This document shows positions 33,601 through 44,400 of a DNA stretch of 64,000 bases, one piece after another (the stretch's first letter is position 1; each line of letters opens with the position of its first letter). Source of the stretch: Parapedobacter flavus (GTDB lineage: Bacteria; Bacteroidota; Bacteroidia; Sphingobacteriales; Sphingobacteriaceae); contig NZ_JAYKZZ010000017.1 of assembly GCF_035818675.1 (NCBI RefSeq), forward strand, positions 156,814 through 220,813, read 5' to 3'. The notes under the pieces were generated by a model, which saw nothing but the letters and a program-made list of their open reading frames with translations, was not told the DNA's origin and ran no database searches. The position numbers and the translations under genes were made by a program.

Positions 33601-36380
33601 ACCATGAGGCCAGTGCTCGGGCGTTCACCAAGTTTGATGACATCGCCGCTGTGCATGGCACCCGGTCCTTCGTTGGTGATGGTCAAGGTGAAGCTGATGC
33701 TTTCGCCTGCCGTAGCACGGTCTGCATCGGCTGTTTTCGTAATAGACAACAACGAAGTACAGTCGTTTATGACCGGTGTTACTGCTAACCGGGCTGCACT
33801 TTCGCAGTTGTCGCCCGTTTGTGTAGCGTAGTACGTTACGCCGTCGGCCAGTACGGTCGTTGCTGGAAGTACGTCTGTCGACGTCGCCGAAGCGTACCAC
33901 TTGATATCCGTACCCATTACCTGTAGGTCCGCCAACGTCATGTTATCGGTTTCGCAGAACTCAGGTGCCGCGTTGTCTATGGTTGGCGCAGGTGTAACCG
34001 TGATGGTCACCTCAACTTCGGTGCGCAACAAGCTTTCGCAGTTGTCGCCCACTTGCGCCGCGTAGTACAAGCCGTCAACCAGCGCATCCGTAGCCGCCAA
34101 TGGCGTACCGCCCGTGGCTGTCGTGTACCAAATCACCGTGCCGGTCGCGCCGTCCGTGTTCAGGTCGGCAACCGTAGGCCTATCGATCTCGCATAAGATC
34201 TGATCGAGATTCGTGAATGTAGGTGCCGGTGTCTTGGTGATGGTAACCTCAACTTCGGTGCGCAACAAGCTTTCGCAGTTGTCGCCCACTTGCGCAGCAT
34301 AGTACATACCGTCAACCAGCGCATCCGTAGCCGCCAGTGGCGTACCGCCCGTGGCTGTCGTGTACCAAATCACCGTGCCGGTCGCGCCGTCCGTGTTCAG
34401 GTCGGCAACCGTAGGCATATCGATCTCGCAAAAGATCTGGTCGAGGTTTGTTAATGTCGGTGCCGGTGTCTTGGTGATGGTTACCTCGACTTCGGTGCGC
34501 AACAGGCTTTCGCAGTTGTCGCCCACTTGCGCCGCGTAGTACATGCCGTCAACCAGCGCATCCGTAGCCGCCAATGGCGTGGTGCTTGTCGCTGTTTCAT
34601 ACCAGATCACCGTGCCGGTGGCACCGTCCGTATTCAGGTCGGCAACCGTAGGCATATCGATCTCGCAGAAGATCTGATCGAGATTCGTCAACGTTGGTGC
34701 CGGTGTCTTGGTGATGGTCACCTCAACTTCGGTGCGCAACAAGCTTTCGCAGTTGTCGCCCACTTGCGCAGCATAGTACATACCGTCAACCAGCGCATCC
34801 GTAGCCGCCAGTGGCGTACCGCCCGTGGCTGTCGTGTACCAAATCACCGTGCCGGTCGCGCCGTCCGTGTTCAGGTCGGCAACCGTAGGCATATCGATCT
34901 CGCAAAAGATCTGGTCGAGGTTTGTTAATGTCGGTGCCGGTGTCTTGGTGATGGTTACCTCGACTTCGGTGCGCAACAGGCTTTCGCAGTTGTCGCCCAC
35001 TTGCGCCGCGTAGTACATGCCGTCAACCAGCGCATCCGTAGCCGCCAATGGCGTGGTGCTTGTCGCTGTTTCATACCAGATCACCGTGCCGGTGGCACCG
35101 TCCGTATTCAGGCTAGCCACCGTAGGCATATCGATCTCGCAGAAGATCTGATCGAGGTTCGTCAACGTCGGTGCGGGCGTCTTGGTGATGGTCACCTCGA
35201 CTTCTGTACGCAACAGGCTTTCGCAGTTGTCGCCAACTTGTGCTGCGTAGTACATGCCGTCAACCAGTGCATCCGTAGCCGCCAGTGGCGTACCGCCAGT
35301 AGCTGCCGTGTACCAGATCACCGTACCGGTAGTGCCGTCCGTATCCAGATCGGCAACCGTAGGCATGTCGATCTCGCAGAAGATCTGATCGAGGTTCGTC
35401 AACGTCGGCGCAGGTGTCTTGGTGATGGTCACCTCGACTTCAGTGCGGTTAACACTTTCGCAGTTGTTGCCGATTTGCGCAGCATAATAGGTGCCGTCAA
35501 CCAGCGCATCCGTAGCTGCCAGTGGCGTACCGCCTGTGGCTGCCGTGTACCAGATCACCGTACCGGTGGCACCGTCCGTATCCAGGTCGGCAACCGTAGG
35601 CATATCGATCTCGCAGAAGATCTGATCGAGGTTCGTCAACGTCGGTGCGGGCGTCTTGGTGATGGTCACCTCGACTTCTGTACGCAACAGGCTTTCGCAG
35701 TTGTCGCCAACTTGTGCTGCGTAGTACATGCCGTCAACCAGTGCATCCGTAGCCGCCAGTGGCGTACCGCCAGTAGCTGCCGTGTACCAGATCACCGTAC
35801 CGGTAGTGCCGTCCGTATCCAGATCGGCAACCGTAGGCATGTCGATCTCGCAGAAGATCTGATCGAGGTTCGTCAACGTCGGCGCAGGTGTCTTGGTGAT
35901 GGTCACCTCGACTTCAGTGCGGTTAACACTTTCGCAGTTGTTGCCGATTTGCGCAGCATAATAGGTGCCGTCAACCAGCGCATCCGTAGCTGCCAGTGGC
36001 GTACCGCCTGTGGCTGCCGTGTACCAGATCACCGTACCGGTGGCACCGTCCGTATCCAGGTCGGCAACCGTAGGCATATCGATCTCGCAGAAGATCTGAT
36101 CGAGGTTCGTTAATGTCGGCGCAGGTGTCTTGGTGATGGTCACCTCGACTTCCGTGCGGTTAACGCTTTCGCAGTTGTTGCCCACTTGTGCGGCGTAGTA
36201 CATGCCGTCGACCAGTGCATCCGTAGCTGCCAGTGGCGTACCGCCCGTGGCGGCCGTGTACCAGATCACCGTACCGGTAGCACCGTCCGTATCCAGATTG
36301 GCAACCGTAGGCATGTCGATCTCGCAGAAGATCTGGTCGAGGTTCGTCAAGGTCGGCGCAGGTGTCTTGGTGATGGTCAC
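30696..36380 (-). CDS. Giant T9SS adhesin, C-terminal part after an in-frame TAG
   Basis: The reading frame is the same as that of the 36435-44810 part and stays open from 36434; 36380 is only its first ATG. The 1,894 residues contain about eleven 79-residue Ig-like repeats of the Ig_7 (CHU_C-associated) kind (TLTNLDQIFCEIDMPTVA, GTVIWYTAATGGTPLAAT, YYAAQVG.NCES). Seven DUF11-type domains of about 130 residues follow (LSITKVADEARVKAGES, FTLTITNDGP, ITNGIDVWGPDKDPETDP; very Asp-rich linkers). The last 85 residues are a gliding-motility-type C-terminal domain (IPNVFTPNGDGLNDRF ... WDGGSLAEGTYYFILRYRNG), the type B T9SS sorting signal. Without the upstream part it lacks a signal peptide and could not be secreted. 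Confidence 0.9.
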   Translation of the reverse strand: MTITKTPAPTLTNLDQIFCEIDMPTVANLDTDGATGTVIWYTAATGGTPLAATDALVDGMYYAAQVGNNCESVNRTEVEVTITKTPAPTLTNLDQIFCEIDMPTVADLDTDGATGTVIWYTAATGGTPLAATDALVDGTYYAAQIGNNCESVNRTEVEVTITKTPAPTLTNLDQIFCEIDMPTVADLDTDGTTGTVIWYTAATGGTPLAATDALVDGMYYAAQVGDNCESLLRTEVEVTITKTPAPTLTNLDQIFCEIDMPTVADLDTDGATGTVIWYTAATGGTPLAATDALVDGTYYAAQIGNNCESVNRTEVEVTITKTPAPTLTNLDQIFCEIDMPTVADLDTDGTTGTVIWYTAATGGTPLAATDALVDGMYYAAQVGDNCESLLRTEVEVTITKTPAPTLTNLDQIFCEIDMPTVASLNTDGATGTVIWYETATSTTPLAATDALVDGMYYAAQVGDNCESLLRTEVEVTITKTPAPTLTNLDQIFCEIDMPTVADLNTDGATGTVIWYTTATGGTPLAATDALVDGMYYAAQVGDNCESLLRTEVEVTITKTPAPTLTNLDQIFCEIDMPTVADLNTDGATGTVIWYETATSTTPLAATDALVDGMYYAAQVGDNCESLLRTEVEVTITKTPAPTLTNLDQIFCEIDMPTVADLNTDGATGTVIWYTTATGGTPLAATDALVDGMYYAAQVGDNCESLLRTEVEVTITKTPAPTFTNLDQILCEIDRPTVADLNTDGATGTVIWYTTATGGTPLAATDALVDGLYYAAQVGDNCESLLRTEVEVTITVTPAPTIDNAAPEFCETDNMTLADLQVMGTDIKWYASATSTDVLPATTVLADGVTYYATQTGDNCESAARLAVTPVINDCTSLLSITKTADADRATAGESISFTLTITNEGPGAMHSGDVIKLGERPSTGLMVTGYEVTSGNATVAGTGNAATVTTNAMIPVGGTITLTVTADVDVDAPETITNGIDVWGPDKDPETDPKDDDDDTPPIPVDRVSNLSITKVADEARVKAGESTSFTLTITNDGPSVINVGEDISLTERPGEGVTITGYEVTSGAATVAGNVNTAVLTTTGKIAVGGTIVVKVTADIAADAGETITNGITVWGPDKDPETDPEDDKDDTPPIPVDHEATLSITKVADDARVVAGGSTSFTLTITNDGPAVIASGEVISLGERPGEGVTITGYEVTAGSGTIAGAGNSATVTTSDVLAVGGTIVVKVTASIDADAGETITNGIDVWGPDKDPETDPKDDEDDTPPIPVDRVSNLSITKVADEARVKAGESTSFTLTITNDGPSVIEVGKDINLTERPGDGVTITGYEVTSGAATVAGSGNAAVLTTTGKIAVGGTIVVKVTADVAANAGETITNGITVWGPDKDPETDPEDDKDDTPPIPVDHVSNLSITKVADEARVRAGESTSFTLTITNDGPAVVASGKVISLTERPGDGVTITGYEVTSGNGTAAGSGNTATVTTSEAIAVGGTIVVKVTADIAANAGETITNGIDVWGPDKDPETDPKDDEDDTPPIPVDHVSVLSITKVADDERVIAGGTTSFTVTVTNNGPATIAVGKTIAVEERPSDGITVTGYEVTSGNATVSGSGNSPQLTATAAIDVGGTITFTVSADVTAPAGSTISNGIAVWGPDKDPGNDDEDDEDETPEIPVDRPYTLDIEKVADQSLVTAGESTTFTITVTNNGPLDIQSGETIVLRERPGTGVSITGYEMISGAATVIGSANSATLTTTGVVGVGATISVRITADVAETATGTITNGISVWGPDGNPDTDEPDDEDDIDPVPVDATLHIPNVFTPNGDGLNDRFVIKNLLQYQGRELTVVNRWGNQVFKSDNYNNDWDGGSLAEGTYYFILRYRNGGEWKTAKGPVAIIRVTNR
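31000..33760. repeat. Seven tandem DUF11-type repeats (about 390 bp each)
   Basis: Each unit encodes LSITK.AD...AGES.SFT.TITN.GP, an ERP..G..ITGYEVTSG strand pair, and ends in ITNGI.VWGPDKDPETDP followed by an acidic D/E linker. Units two to five are most alike, pointing to recent duplication. Confidence 0.88.
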
Positions 36381-38490
36381 CTCGACTTCCGAGCGGAAAA
36401 CACTTTCGCAGTTGTTGCCGACTTGCGCAGCATACTAGGTGCCGTCTACCAGCGCATCCGTAGCTGCCAGTGGCGTACCGCCGGTGGCGGCCGTGTACCA
36501 GATCACCGTACCGGTAGCACCGGCCGTATCCAGGTGGGCAACCGTAGGCATCTCGATCTCGCAGAAGATCTGATCGAGGTTCGTCAAGGTCGGCGCAGGT
36601 GTCTTGGTGATGGTCACCTCGACTTCCGTGCGGTTAACACTTTCGCAGTTGTTGCCCACTTGTGCTGCGTAGTACATACCGTCAACCAGTGCATCCGTAG
36701 CTGCCAGTGGCGTACCGCCTGTGGCTGCCGTGTACCAGATCACCGTACCGGTGGCACCGTCCGTATCCAGATAGGCAACCGTAGGCATATCGATCTCGCA
36801 GAAGATCTGGTCGAGGTTCGTCAAGGTCGGCGCAGGTGTCTTGGTGATGGTCACCTCGACTTCCGAGCGGAAAACACTTTCGCAGTTGTTGCCCACTTGT
36901 GCTGCGTAGTACATACCGTCTACCAGTGCATCCGTAGCTGCCAGTGGCGTACCGCCTGTGGCTGCCGTGTACCAGATCACCGTACCGGTGGCACCCGCTG
37001 TATTCAGGTCGGCAACCGTAGGCATATCGATCTCGCAGAAGATCTGATCGAGGTTCGTCAAGGTCGGCGCAGGTGTCTTGGTGATGGTCACCTCGACTTC
37101 CGTGCGGTTAACACTTTCGCAGTTGTTGCCCACTTGTGCTGCGTAGTACATACCGTCAACCAGTGCATCCGTAGCTGCCAGTGGCGTACCGCCTGTGGCT
37201 GCCGTGTACCAGATCACCGTACCGGTGGCACCCGCTGTATTCAGGTCGGCAACCGTAGGCATATCGATCTCGCAGAAGATCTGATCGAGGTTCGTCAAGG
37301 TCGGCGCAGGTGTCTTGGTGATGGTCACCTCGACTTCCGTGCGGTTAACACTTTCGCAGTTGTTGCCCACTTGTGCTGCGTAGTACATACCGTCGACCAG
37401 TGCATCCGTAGCCGCCAGTGGCGTACCGCCCGTGGCTGCCGTGTACCAGATCACCGTACCGGTGGCACCGTCCGTATCCAGATAGGCAACCGTAGGCATA
37501 TCGATCTCGCAGAAGATCTGGTCGAGGTTCGTCAAGGTCGGCGCAGGTGTCTTGGTGATGGTCACCTCGACTTCCGTGCGGTTAACACTTTCGCAGTTGT
37601 GGCCCACTTGTGCTGCGTAATACATACCGTCGACCAGTGCATCCGTAGCCGCCAGTGGCGTACCGCCCGTGGCTGCCGTGTACCAGATCACCGTACCGGT
37701 GGCACCGTCCGTATCCAGATTGGCAACCGTAGGCATATCGATCTCGCAGAAGATCTGGTCGAGGTTCGACAAGGTCGGAGCAGGTGTCTTGGTGATGGTC
37801 ACCTCGACTTCCGTGCGCAAAACACTTTCGCAGTTGTTGCCCACTTGTGCTGCGTAGTACATACCGTCTACCAGTGCATCCGTAGCTGCCAGTGGCGTAC
37901 CGCCGGTGGCTGCCGTGTACCAGATCACCGTACCGGTGGCACCGTCCGTATCCAGATTGGCAACCGTAGGCATATCGATCTCGCAGAAGATCTGGTCGAG
38001 GTTCGTCAAGGTCGGAGCAGGTGTCTTGGTGATGGTCACCTCGACTTCAGTGCGCAACACGCTTTCGCAGTTGTTGCCCACTTGTGCGGCGTAGTACATA
38101 CCGTCAACCAGCGCTGTGGTTGGATCAAGCGGGGTACCGCCCGATGGTGCTTCATACCAAAGTACCGTACCGATCGCACCAGCTGTATTCAAGCTTGCTA
38201 CCGTCGGCTCAATGATTTCGCAGAAGACCTGATCCAATTGGGTCAACGCAGGTGGGGGTGTTGCCGTAACAGTTACGGTTACCTCCGTACGTATTATACT
38301 TTCACAACCGTCTGTGATTTGCGAAGCGTAATATGTTCCACTAACAAGCGCGTCAGTTGGATTGAGCGCTGTACCGCCTGTTGGTGCCAAGTACCAAATT
38401 AGGGTACCCATTGCTCCGCTTTCATCCAAGTCGGCAACAGTAGGCGCATCGATTTCACAGAATTCCTGCTCCAATTCGTTTAACGTAGGT
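33950..38490. repeat. About twenty tandem 237-bp (79-residue) Ig-like repeats
   Basis: The period is exactly 237 bp, visible for instance in the shared TGTACCAGATCACCGTACCGG element at 37680 and 37917. Repeats differ at few positions (ADLDTDGATG, ANLDTDG, ADLNTAG, AYLDTDG; GNNCESVNR against GDNCESLLR). Two tandem duplications of 474 bp (two repeats each) look essentially identical: 35143-35616 with 35617-36090, and about 34246-34636 with 34720-35110. The minus-strand coding frame is open throughout except at the TAG at 36435-36437. Confidence 0.93.
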
Positions 38491-41400
38491 GCAGGTGCGT
38501 CTTTTACCACAACGGTAATCGGTGTGCGCTCGCCGACCTCACAGGAACCGAAACGAACGGTTTGTAAGTACAGCGTATGGGTTCCGGATGGTAAACTTGG
38601 TACATCCGCAACCGTACTTCCATTAACGGTCGTATATAAAATATAGGTGGTACAATCGTCGGGGTCAGGAATAGAGATATCTCCTCCAGGACAAATTTCA
38701 AATGTATTATCACCATTTGGACCCACAACTGGTGTCGGAATGGTACGGGTTATTTCGTATACCTGTAATTGATCCAATAAATTGGCTACACCTCCGAACA
38801 AAATCTTAATCCGATCGAATGGAGCGTCGGCTACATAGGTAATATTTGCAAATGCCTCATCATCTAAAAGGTGGATTTCTAATAATGAAGAGGTGCTTTC
38901 AATTGGGTCTCCTACAGCCGCATTCCCTAAATAGGGTTGAATCTTAAAGGCTGTTAATAAACCAACATCCAATAAGGAACCTGGTTTGCCTATGTTAATG
39001 GTCACGGTATCTCCCGCCAGTGCTGGAGTACCATAAGCCACTTCCAATTTGGTATAGACATTTGCACCTATCACATTATTAAGGGAAGCAAAAGTGGTTT
39101 CCTCTTCGTCAACTGCATTCCACGGATTTGATACACTTACCAATCCTGTGGTTAAATTGACCGCACCAATCGGAAACTCCATGCCTTCCAACACATCCAC
39201 CACACCGTTTGGAGCAGCGCAGTCCGCTGTACCAGCTTCGTGGTAATATGCGTTGTAAATACGGGCAGACTGAACTAAATTGAGCACTGATGAAAGTGCT
39301 ATCCGCACGCCACGGTAATCTTGCGTCGGGGCAAAGGTGTACTCGAATACATTCACGCCATTGACGACCGAAGCCAGATTCGGGTCAACCCACTGACGGC
39401 TGCCCACATCATTTCCACTGGCATCGATCGCTTGGACATAAATCCCGCCGATAACACCTGCGACACCATATTCTTTACCTAATTTAACCGTTACCGGTGT
39501 ACCTGCCGGGATATCGCTGTTCCAGGTCAGCGTTTGCGAAGTCTCACCGGTTAGTCCAAGCAGACTGGTTGCCGCCAATTCCGATATCGTCGAGTAGGTT
39601 GTCACGTCCGGAGAGGCCGCTGCCTGTGGTGACTCCACATTACCTAACGTGAGAATACCTAATAATGTCGCAACCGTACCGTTATTGGCTGCATCATTGT
39701 AAACGCGTGAGAATACCGGGGGACATTCACCCGGGTTATACACATTCACAACAACAGTCACGGCCGTCTGGCAACCCGTAACATCGTCAGTAGCGATAAG
39801 CGTATAGGTGTATGTGCCAACGGCATCAAATGGACCGAATGCCGTCACCCGGGTTCCGGTTTGATCTACCCATTCATAGCTTACGCCAGGCAATTCATTG
39901 TAGCCCGGAACGGCAACCGTCCCTCCAACTTCGATGGAATAGGATGCGGGATCGGTCAGGACAACTTCCGGTGCCGGATTTACCGTTACCGTGACTTCTT
40001 TCGCCGTACCCGGCACGTTTTCACAAATTCCTTCCCCGATAACGGTTACATAATAGGTTCCTGCCTCGACCGGGTTGATCGATAGTTCGGGACCTGTAAA
40101 AACCAACTCGGTTAATGCCGCATCAGCGTACCAATTGAATATCGGATTGATCACCGTCGAAGAGGCCGTCAAGGTCACAGAGGTTCCTTCACAGACTTCG
40201 GCATCGACTACTACGATATCGGTGGCTATCGCCAACGTACAATTGGTTTGTATGCGGAATATAGCCGTTTCCGTCTTATCACCGGTATTATCTTCATTGC
40301 GATAGGTGGCCACAGCTTCATTATCAATTGGCGGGAACGACACATCGAGGCTCGCCACTTGCGCGGTGAACTCGAAAGTTTCCGTCGCGCCAACAGCCAG
40401 GGAAGCGATGGTAAATTCCAAATCGGTTCCATTTATTGTACCGCCACCATTGTCGGTAATGGTTAAGTTCGTCGGTACATAATCGACTACCAAGATATTC
40501 GTCAACGCTTTATTGCCGGTATTGGTAACCGTCAGGGTATAGGTAATCTCATCACCCACCTCAGCTTTTCCGGTACTTTCGCTGTTATTACTAACTCCAT
40601 TCTTCGTAAAGTCGATGTCGTGCAACGGAGTAACAGGGATATCGGTTCCTGTTGGACCCCCATCGTCGGGATCAGTAGGGGTATCGTTATCCACTGGCGG
40701 GTAGCTATCCGCAGGCGGCACACCGTCAGCACCGACGGTCGCTACATTCCTGATTACGTTAAGGCCTGTCAAATCTTCGTCGACGGTCACATAGAACGTT
40801 TGTCCCGGAGACGTTTGCCCAACCCCGATAGATGCAATGGTGAAAGTCACGTCACTACCGCTAAGTGTTCCGCCGGACGCGTAACTCGTACCCGTCGGAA
40901 TGGCATCTGCAATCGTTACATTAGTTAATGTTTGGTTACCGGTATTCCGGACGAAAATCGTGTATGCCACGGACTCGCCGCCACCGACTGCATTAATGGA
41001 AGCATCACCATCCACGACATAACTCTTCCAGGAAACCAGTGAGGTTATCGGATCAACGGGAACTACCGTATGCGTACCCGGCGTAGCTGTTGGGTCTGGC
41101 CCAGCGGTCGGATCGTCGTTGTCTGCCGGAGGTACCGTCTCGGTACCGGTATCGTCCGGATTGGCCTTAATTTTGGCTACGTTACCGATTTCGGTAACGC
41201 CCGTCAAATCCTCGTCTACAAGCACCTTGAAACTCACGGTTTCCGTAGCACCTGCTGCCACGTTGATATTGTCGAACCTTACCGTATCACCGTCCAGGGT
41301 TCCTCCAGAAGCGGGGACGTAGGTGGTATGTGAGGGCACGCCATCGGCGATGACAAACCCGTTCATGTCGGTCGTTCCCGTATTCCTTATGTGGATGGTA

Positions 41401-44400
41401 TACGTAATCTCTTCACCACCGGCCACTGCAGTTTGTGTACCGGGAAGCACGTAGCTTTTCCAGCTTTCGAATTGTGGTGCAGCGATATCACACACTTTGG
41501 TTACTTCATACAGCCGCAATGCAGGCAACGCACTGGCAGAAACCAAGGCGTTAATACCTACTGAGATCCGGTCGAAAGCTACTCCTGGCGTGAAAGGAAC
41601 CGTCGCCTGTCCCCCATTATTGAGGAGGTTTATTACGTTAACACCATTGATAATGCCACTCTGCCAATCCAACACGGCCACTTCGGTCAAACCATTGTAT
41701 GCCTTCAATTCGATATTGCCAACCAGTGAGAGGTCCACAGCACCGGTACCGAACGAAATCGTCACATCGACCTGGTCATCGGCATCGGCAAGCCTATTAA
41801 AGTAGATATACTGTTTAACTGTGGCACCAATGCCCGCAGTACCCAAACTGATTTCTGAATAGTTGGTTGAATTGCCATCAATAGCGTGTGGTGCATTGGT
41901 TACCCCTACACCGGAAAGCCCGCCTGCGTCCAAGGTCAGTCCTGATCCATCGAACGATGTAGCAAACGGAGGGGTGCAATCAATAAGCGGTGTATCGTAG
42001 CATATGCCATACACATTCATCGTATTCGGTTGGGCCAATAACCCAACCGCGGAATTCGTATGATCGGTAATCCGAATGGATTGATATTCCAGACCCGGGG
42101 TAACTGCAATGTAATAGCGACCCAGATTATCCTGGACAATCCGGATCCGATCGGTGTTCGCATCGAACCCATTATTACTTGCGCCTGATAGTACCGAAGT
42201 TCCAGCACCGTTCTTCACTTCCACTGAGAAATAGTGGTTACCCAGTAATACACCATCCACAATTCCGGCGAGTGTACCGCCGAGACTTCCACCTAATAAT
42301 CCGTTCAGTAAAGTAGGCTCAAAATCAATACGTACATACGATGTGGTGTTCGCCGGTACCGGTCCGCCGAAGCCTAATTCAACAAACCCTTCAAACTGTC
42401 CGATACCCAATAAACTGCCTGCACCTGAATTTAAAGTCGCGTAGGTATCAAAATCATTATCAAACAGGTTTTGAATATCGTCGGCATTGGATGCGTCGAT
42501 TAAATCATCGGCACAAGTCGGGTTTTCAAAAGGAGATAAAGTAGCCGGATCCGGCGGGCAATCCGCGCCGATCCGTTTCACACTATATAAACGTAGTGGT
42601 GGCGTGAGACCGGTACTTGCCAACGAATTCAGTCCGACTACGACGCGATCATAGGCCCCGGTGGGAACATAACTAACGGTTGTGATTCCTCCGGATTCAA
42701 AGATGTTCAGTACATTCAAACCGGCAATCAATCCGTCTTGGAGTGTAAAGTCATCGACTAATTGGTCACCCAAGTAGGTTTGTATTTTATACCTTCCAAG
42801 TGCATTTACATCTAAAAGGCTAGGCGCTCCCACTTGCACCCGTACTTTCAATTCGTCACCTATTGTTGATGGGCCATTGAAATAGATGGTTTGATTTACT
42901 TCAGCGGCAACAGCAACCGTTCCTAGGCTGATTTCGGAATAGTCGGATGAATTATCGCTGATCGCGTTGTCGGCGTTGGTTACGCCGGCACCGTTATCCA
43001 ATATACCTACAGTTAAACCAGAGCCATCGGCCGAAGTGGCAAAAGCGGGGAAACACGTGTTGTCACTTGTCTCATAGCACAAGTTAAACACCTTCATGGA
43101 TTTTTGAACACCTGTTCCCAGAACACTGGAAACATGATCGGTAATCCGGATGTACTGGTAAGCCGAATTGGGCGTTATAGCGATGTAATACCGTCCGATC
43201 TTGTCTTGAACGATTGTTACCACCCCACCTGTCGTCGTATCGAAGGTGTTGGCGCTGGAACCGGAAAGAACAGCAGCACCGCCTTCAGTCAGTTTTGCCT
43301 CGACGGTAAAATAATGGTCTCCCAATAACAATCCACCCACACCGGAAACAAGCTGGCCAATCGCGCCGTTTACCAAGCGGTCGAGTATATCGTCCTCTAC
43401 ATCTATGCGTATATAGGAGGTCTTGTTGGCTGGAAGCGTTTCAGGCAACTCCATTTCGAGATAACCGGCAACAGGCGAGTTGACCAACAACGTACCATTG
43501 TTCGCGTTTATAGTAGCATAGGTTTCGTTATTGCCGTCAGTTGCATTTGCTGCGAAATCAACATTTTTAAAAGCCACGAGCTCCGATGCACAAGACGGGA
43601 TTTCCAACGGGCCAGGTGTCGCAGTCGGCGTCGGCAGATTCGGATCTGGGCATCCGGGGCCATAGCGTTTCACATCGTATACTTTCACAGATGAACTTGC
43701 GAGACTAGCGCCGATGAGTGCATTCACGCGGATTTCGATGCGATCGAATACTTTCGAAGGGCCAAAGGTGAATGTCGCGGGCTGACCGCTTTGCAAAAGC
43801 GATAGCGCATCCAGCCCGTTGATAATACCTCCTGCCAACGAGCGCTTGTACACTTCCTCTGTACCGTTCCACGCCACGATCTCATATGCACCTAATAACT
43901 CAGCACTGAGTGTTTCACTGGTATTGATAGCCAGTTTTAGGGTAAAATGGTGTTGTGGTGTAGCGGGTACTGGGAAGTCAATATATTGCGACATGGATGC
44001 CGCAACGCCCAATAACCCTACGTTGATCTCCGAAAATGTATTATCCGCATCGCCATCAATCGCAAAGTGAGGGTCGGTTACGCCTGTATTTCCGAGTTCC
44101 AACAGATCAAGGGTAATGCCCGTGCCATCGAATGATGTGGCGGAAGCAGGTGTACAATCTGTCGAGCCAGCTAAATAATAGGCATTATATACGAAAAGAT
44201 GTTTTACTGGAGCAAGCGCTCCGACTGCGGCATCACTTTGATTTTCGATGACCACCTGATTATATGCGGCATCCGGCGTAATTGCTAATAAGTAGTGCCC
44301 TTCCGCGTTGCGTACCAGTTTCAACCGGATATCAGGGAAACCATTTTTACTATTCGCACTTAAAAGCGAAGTACCTCCATTATTATAGACCTCTACTTTG

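Noticed and set aside
30651..33900. Plus-strand frames opposite the DUF11 repeats
   Set aside because: Shadow frames of the coding minus strand with the same period.
36435..36437. Programmed read-through or recoding of TAG (for example as pyrrolysine)
   Set aside because: No pylT or related genes seen; a Tyr codon one base away in all sister repeats makes mutation or error far more likely.
34500..38700. Large plus-strand frames (up to about 740 codons) opposite the adhesin repeats
   Set aside because: They repeat with the same 237-bp period and are mirror frames of the adhesin; composition (Arg/His/Cys-rich) is unlike a real protein.
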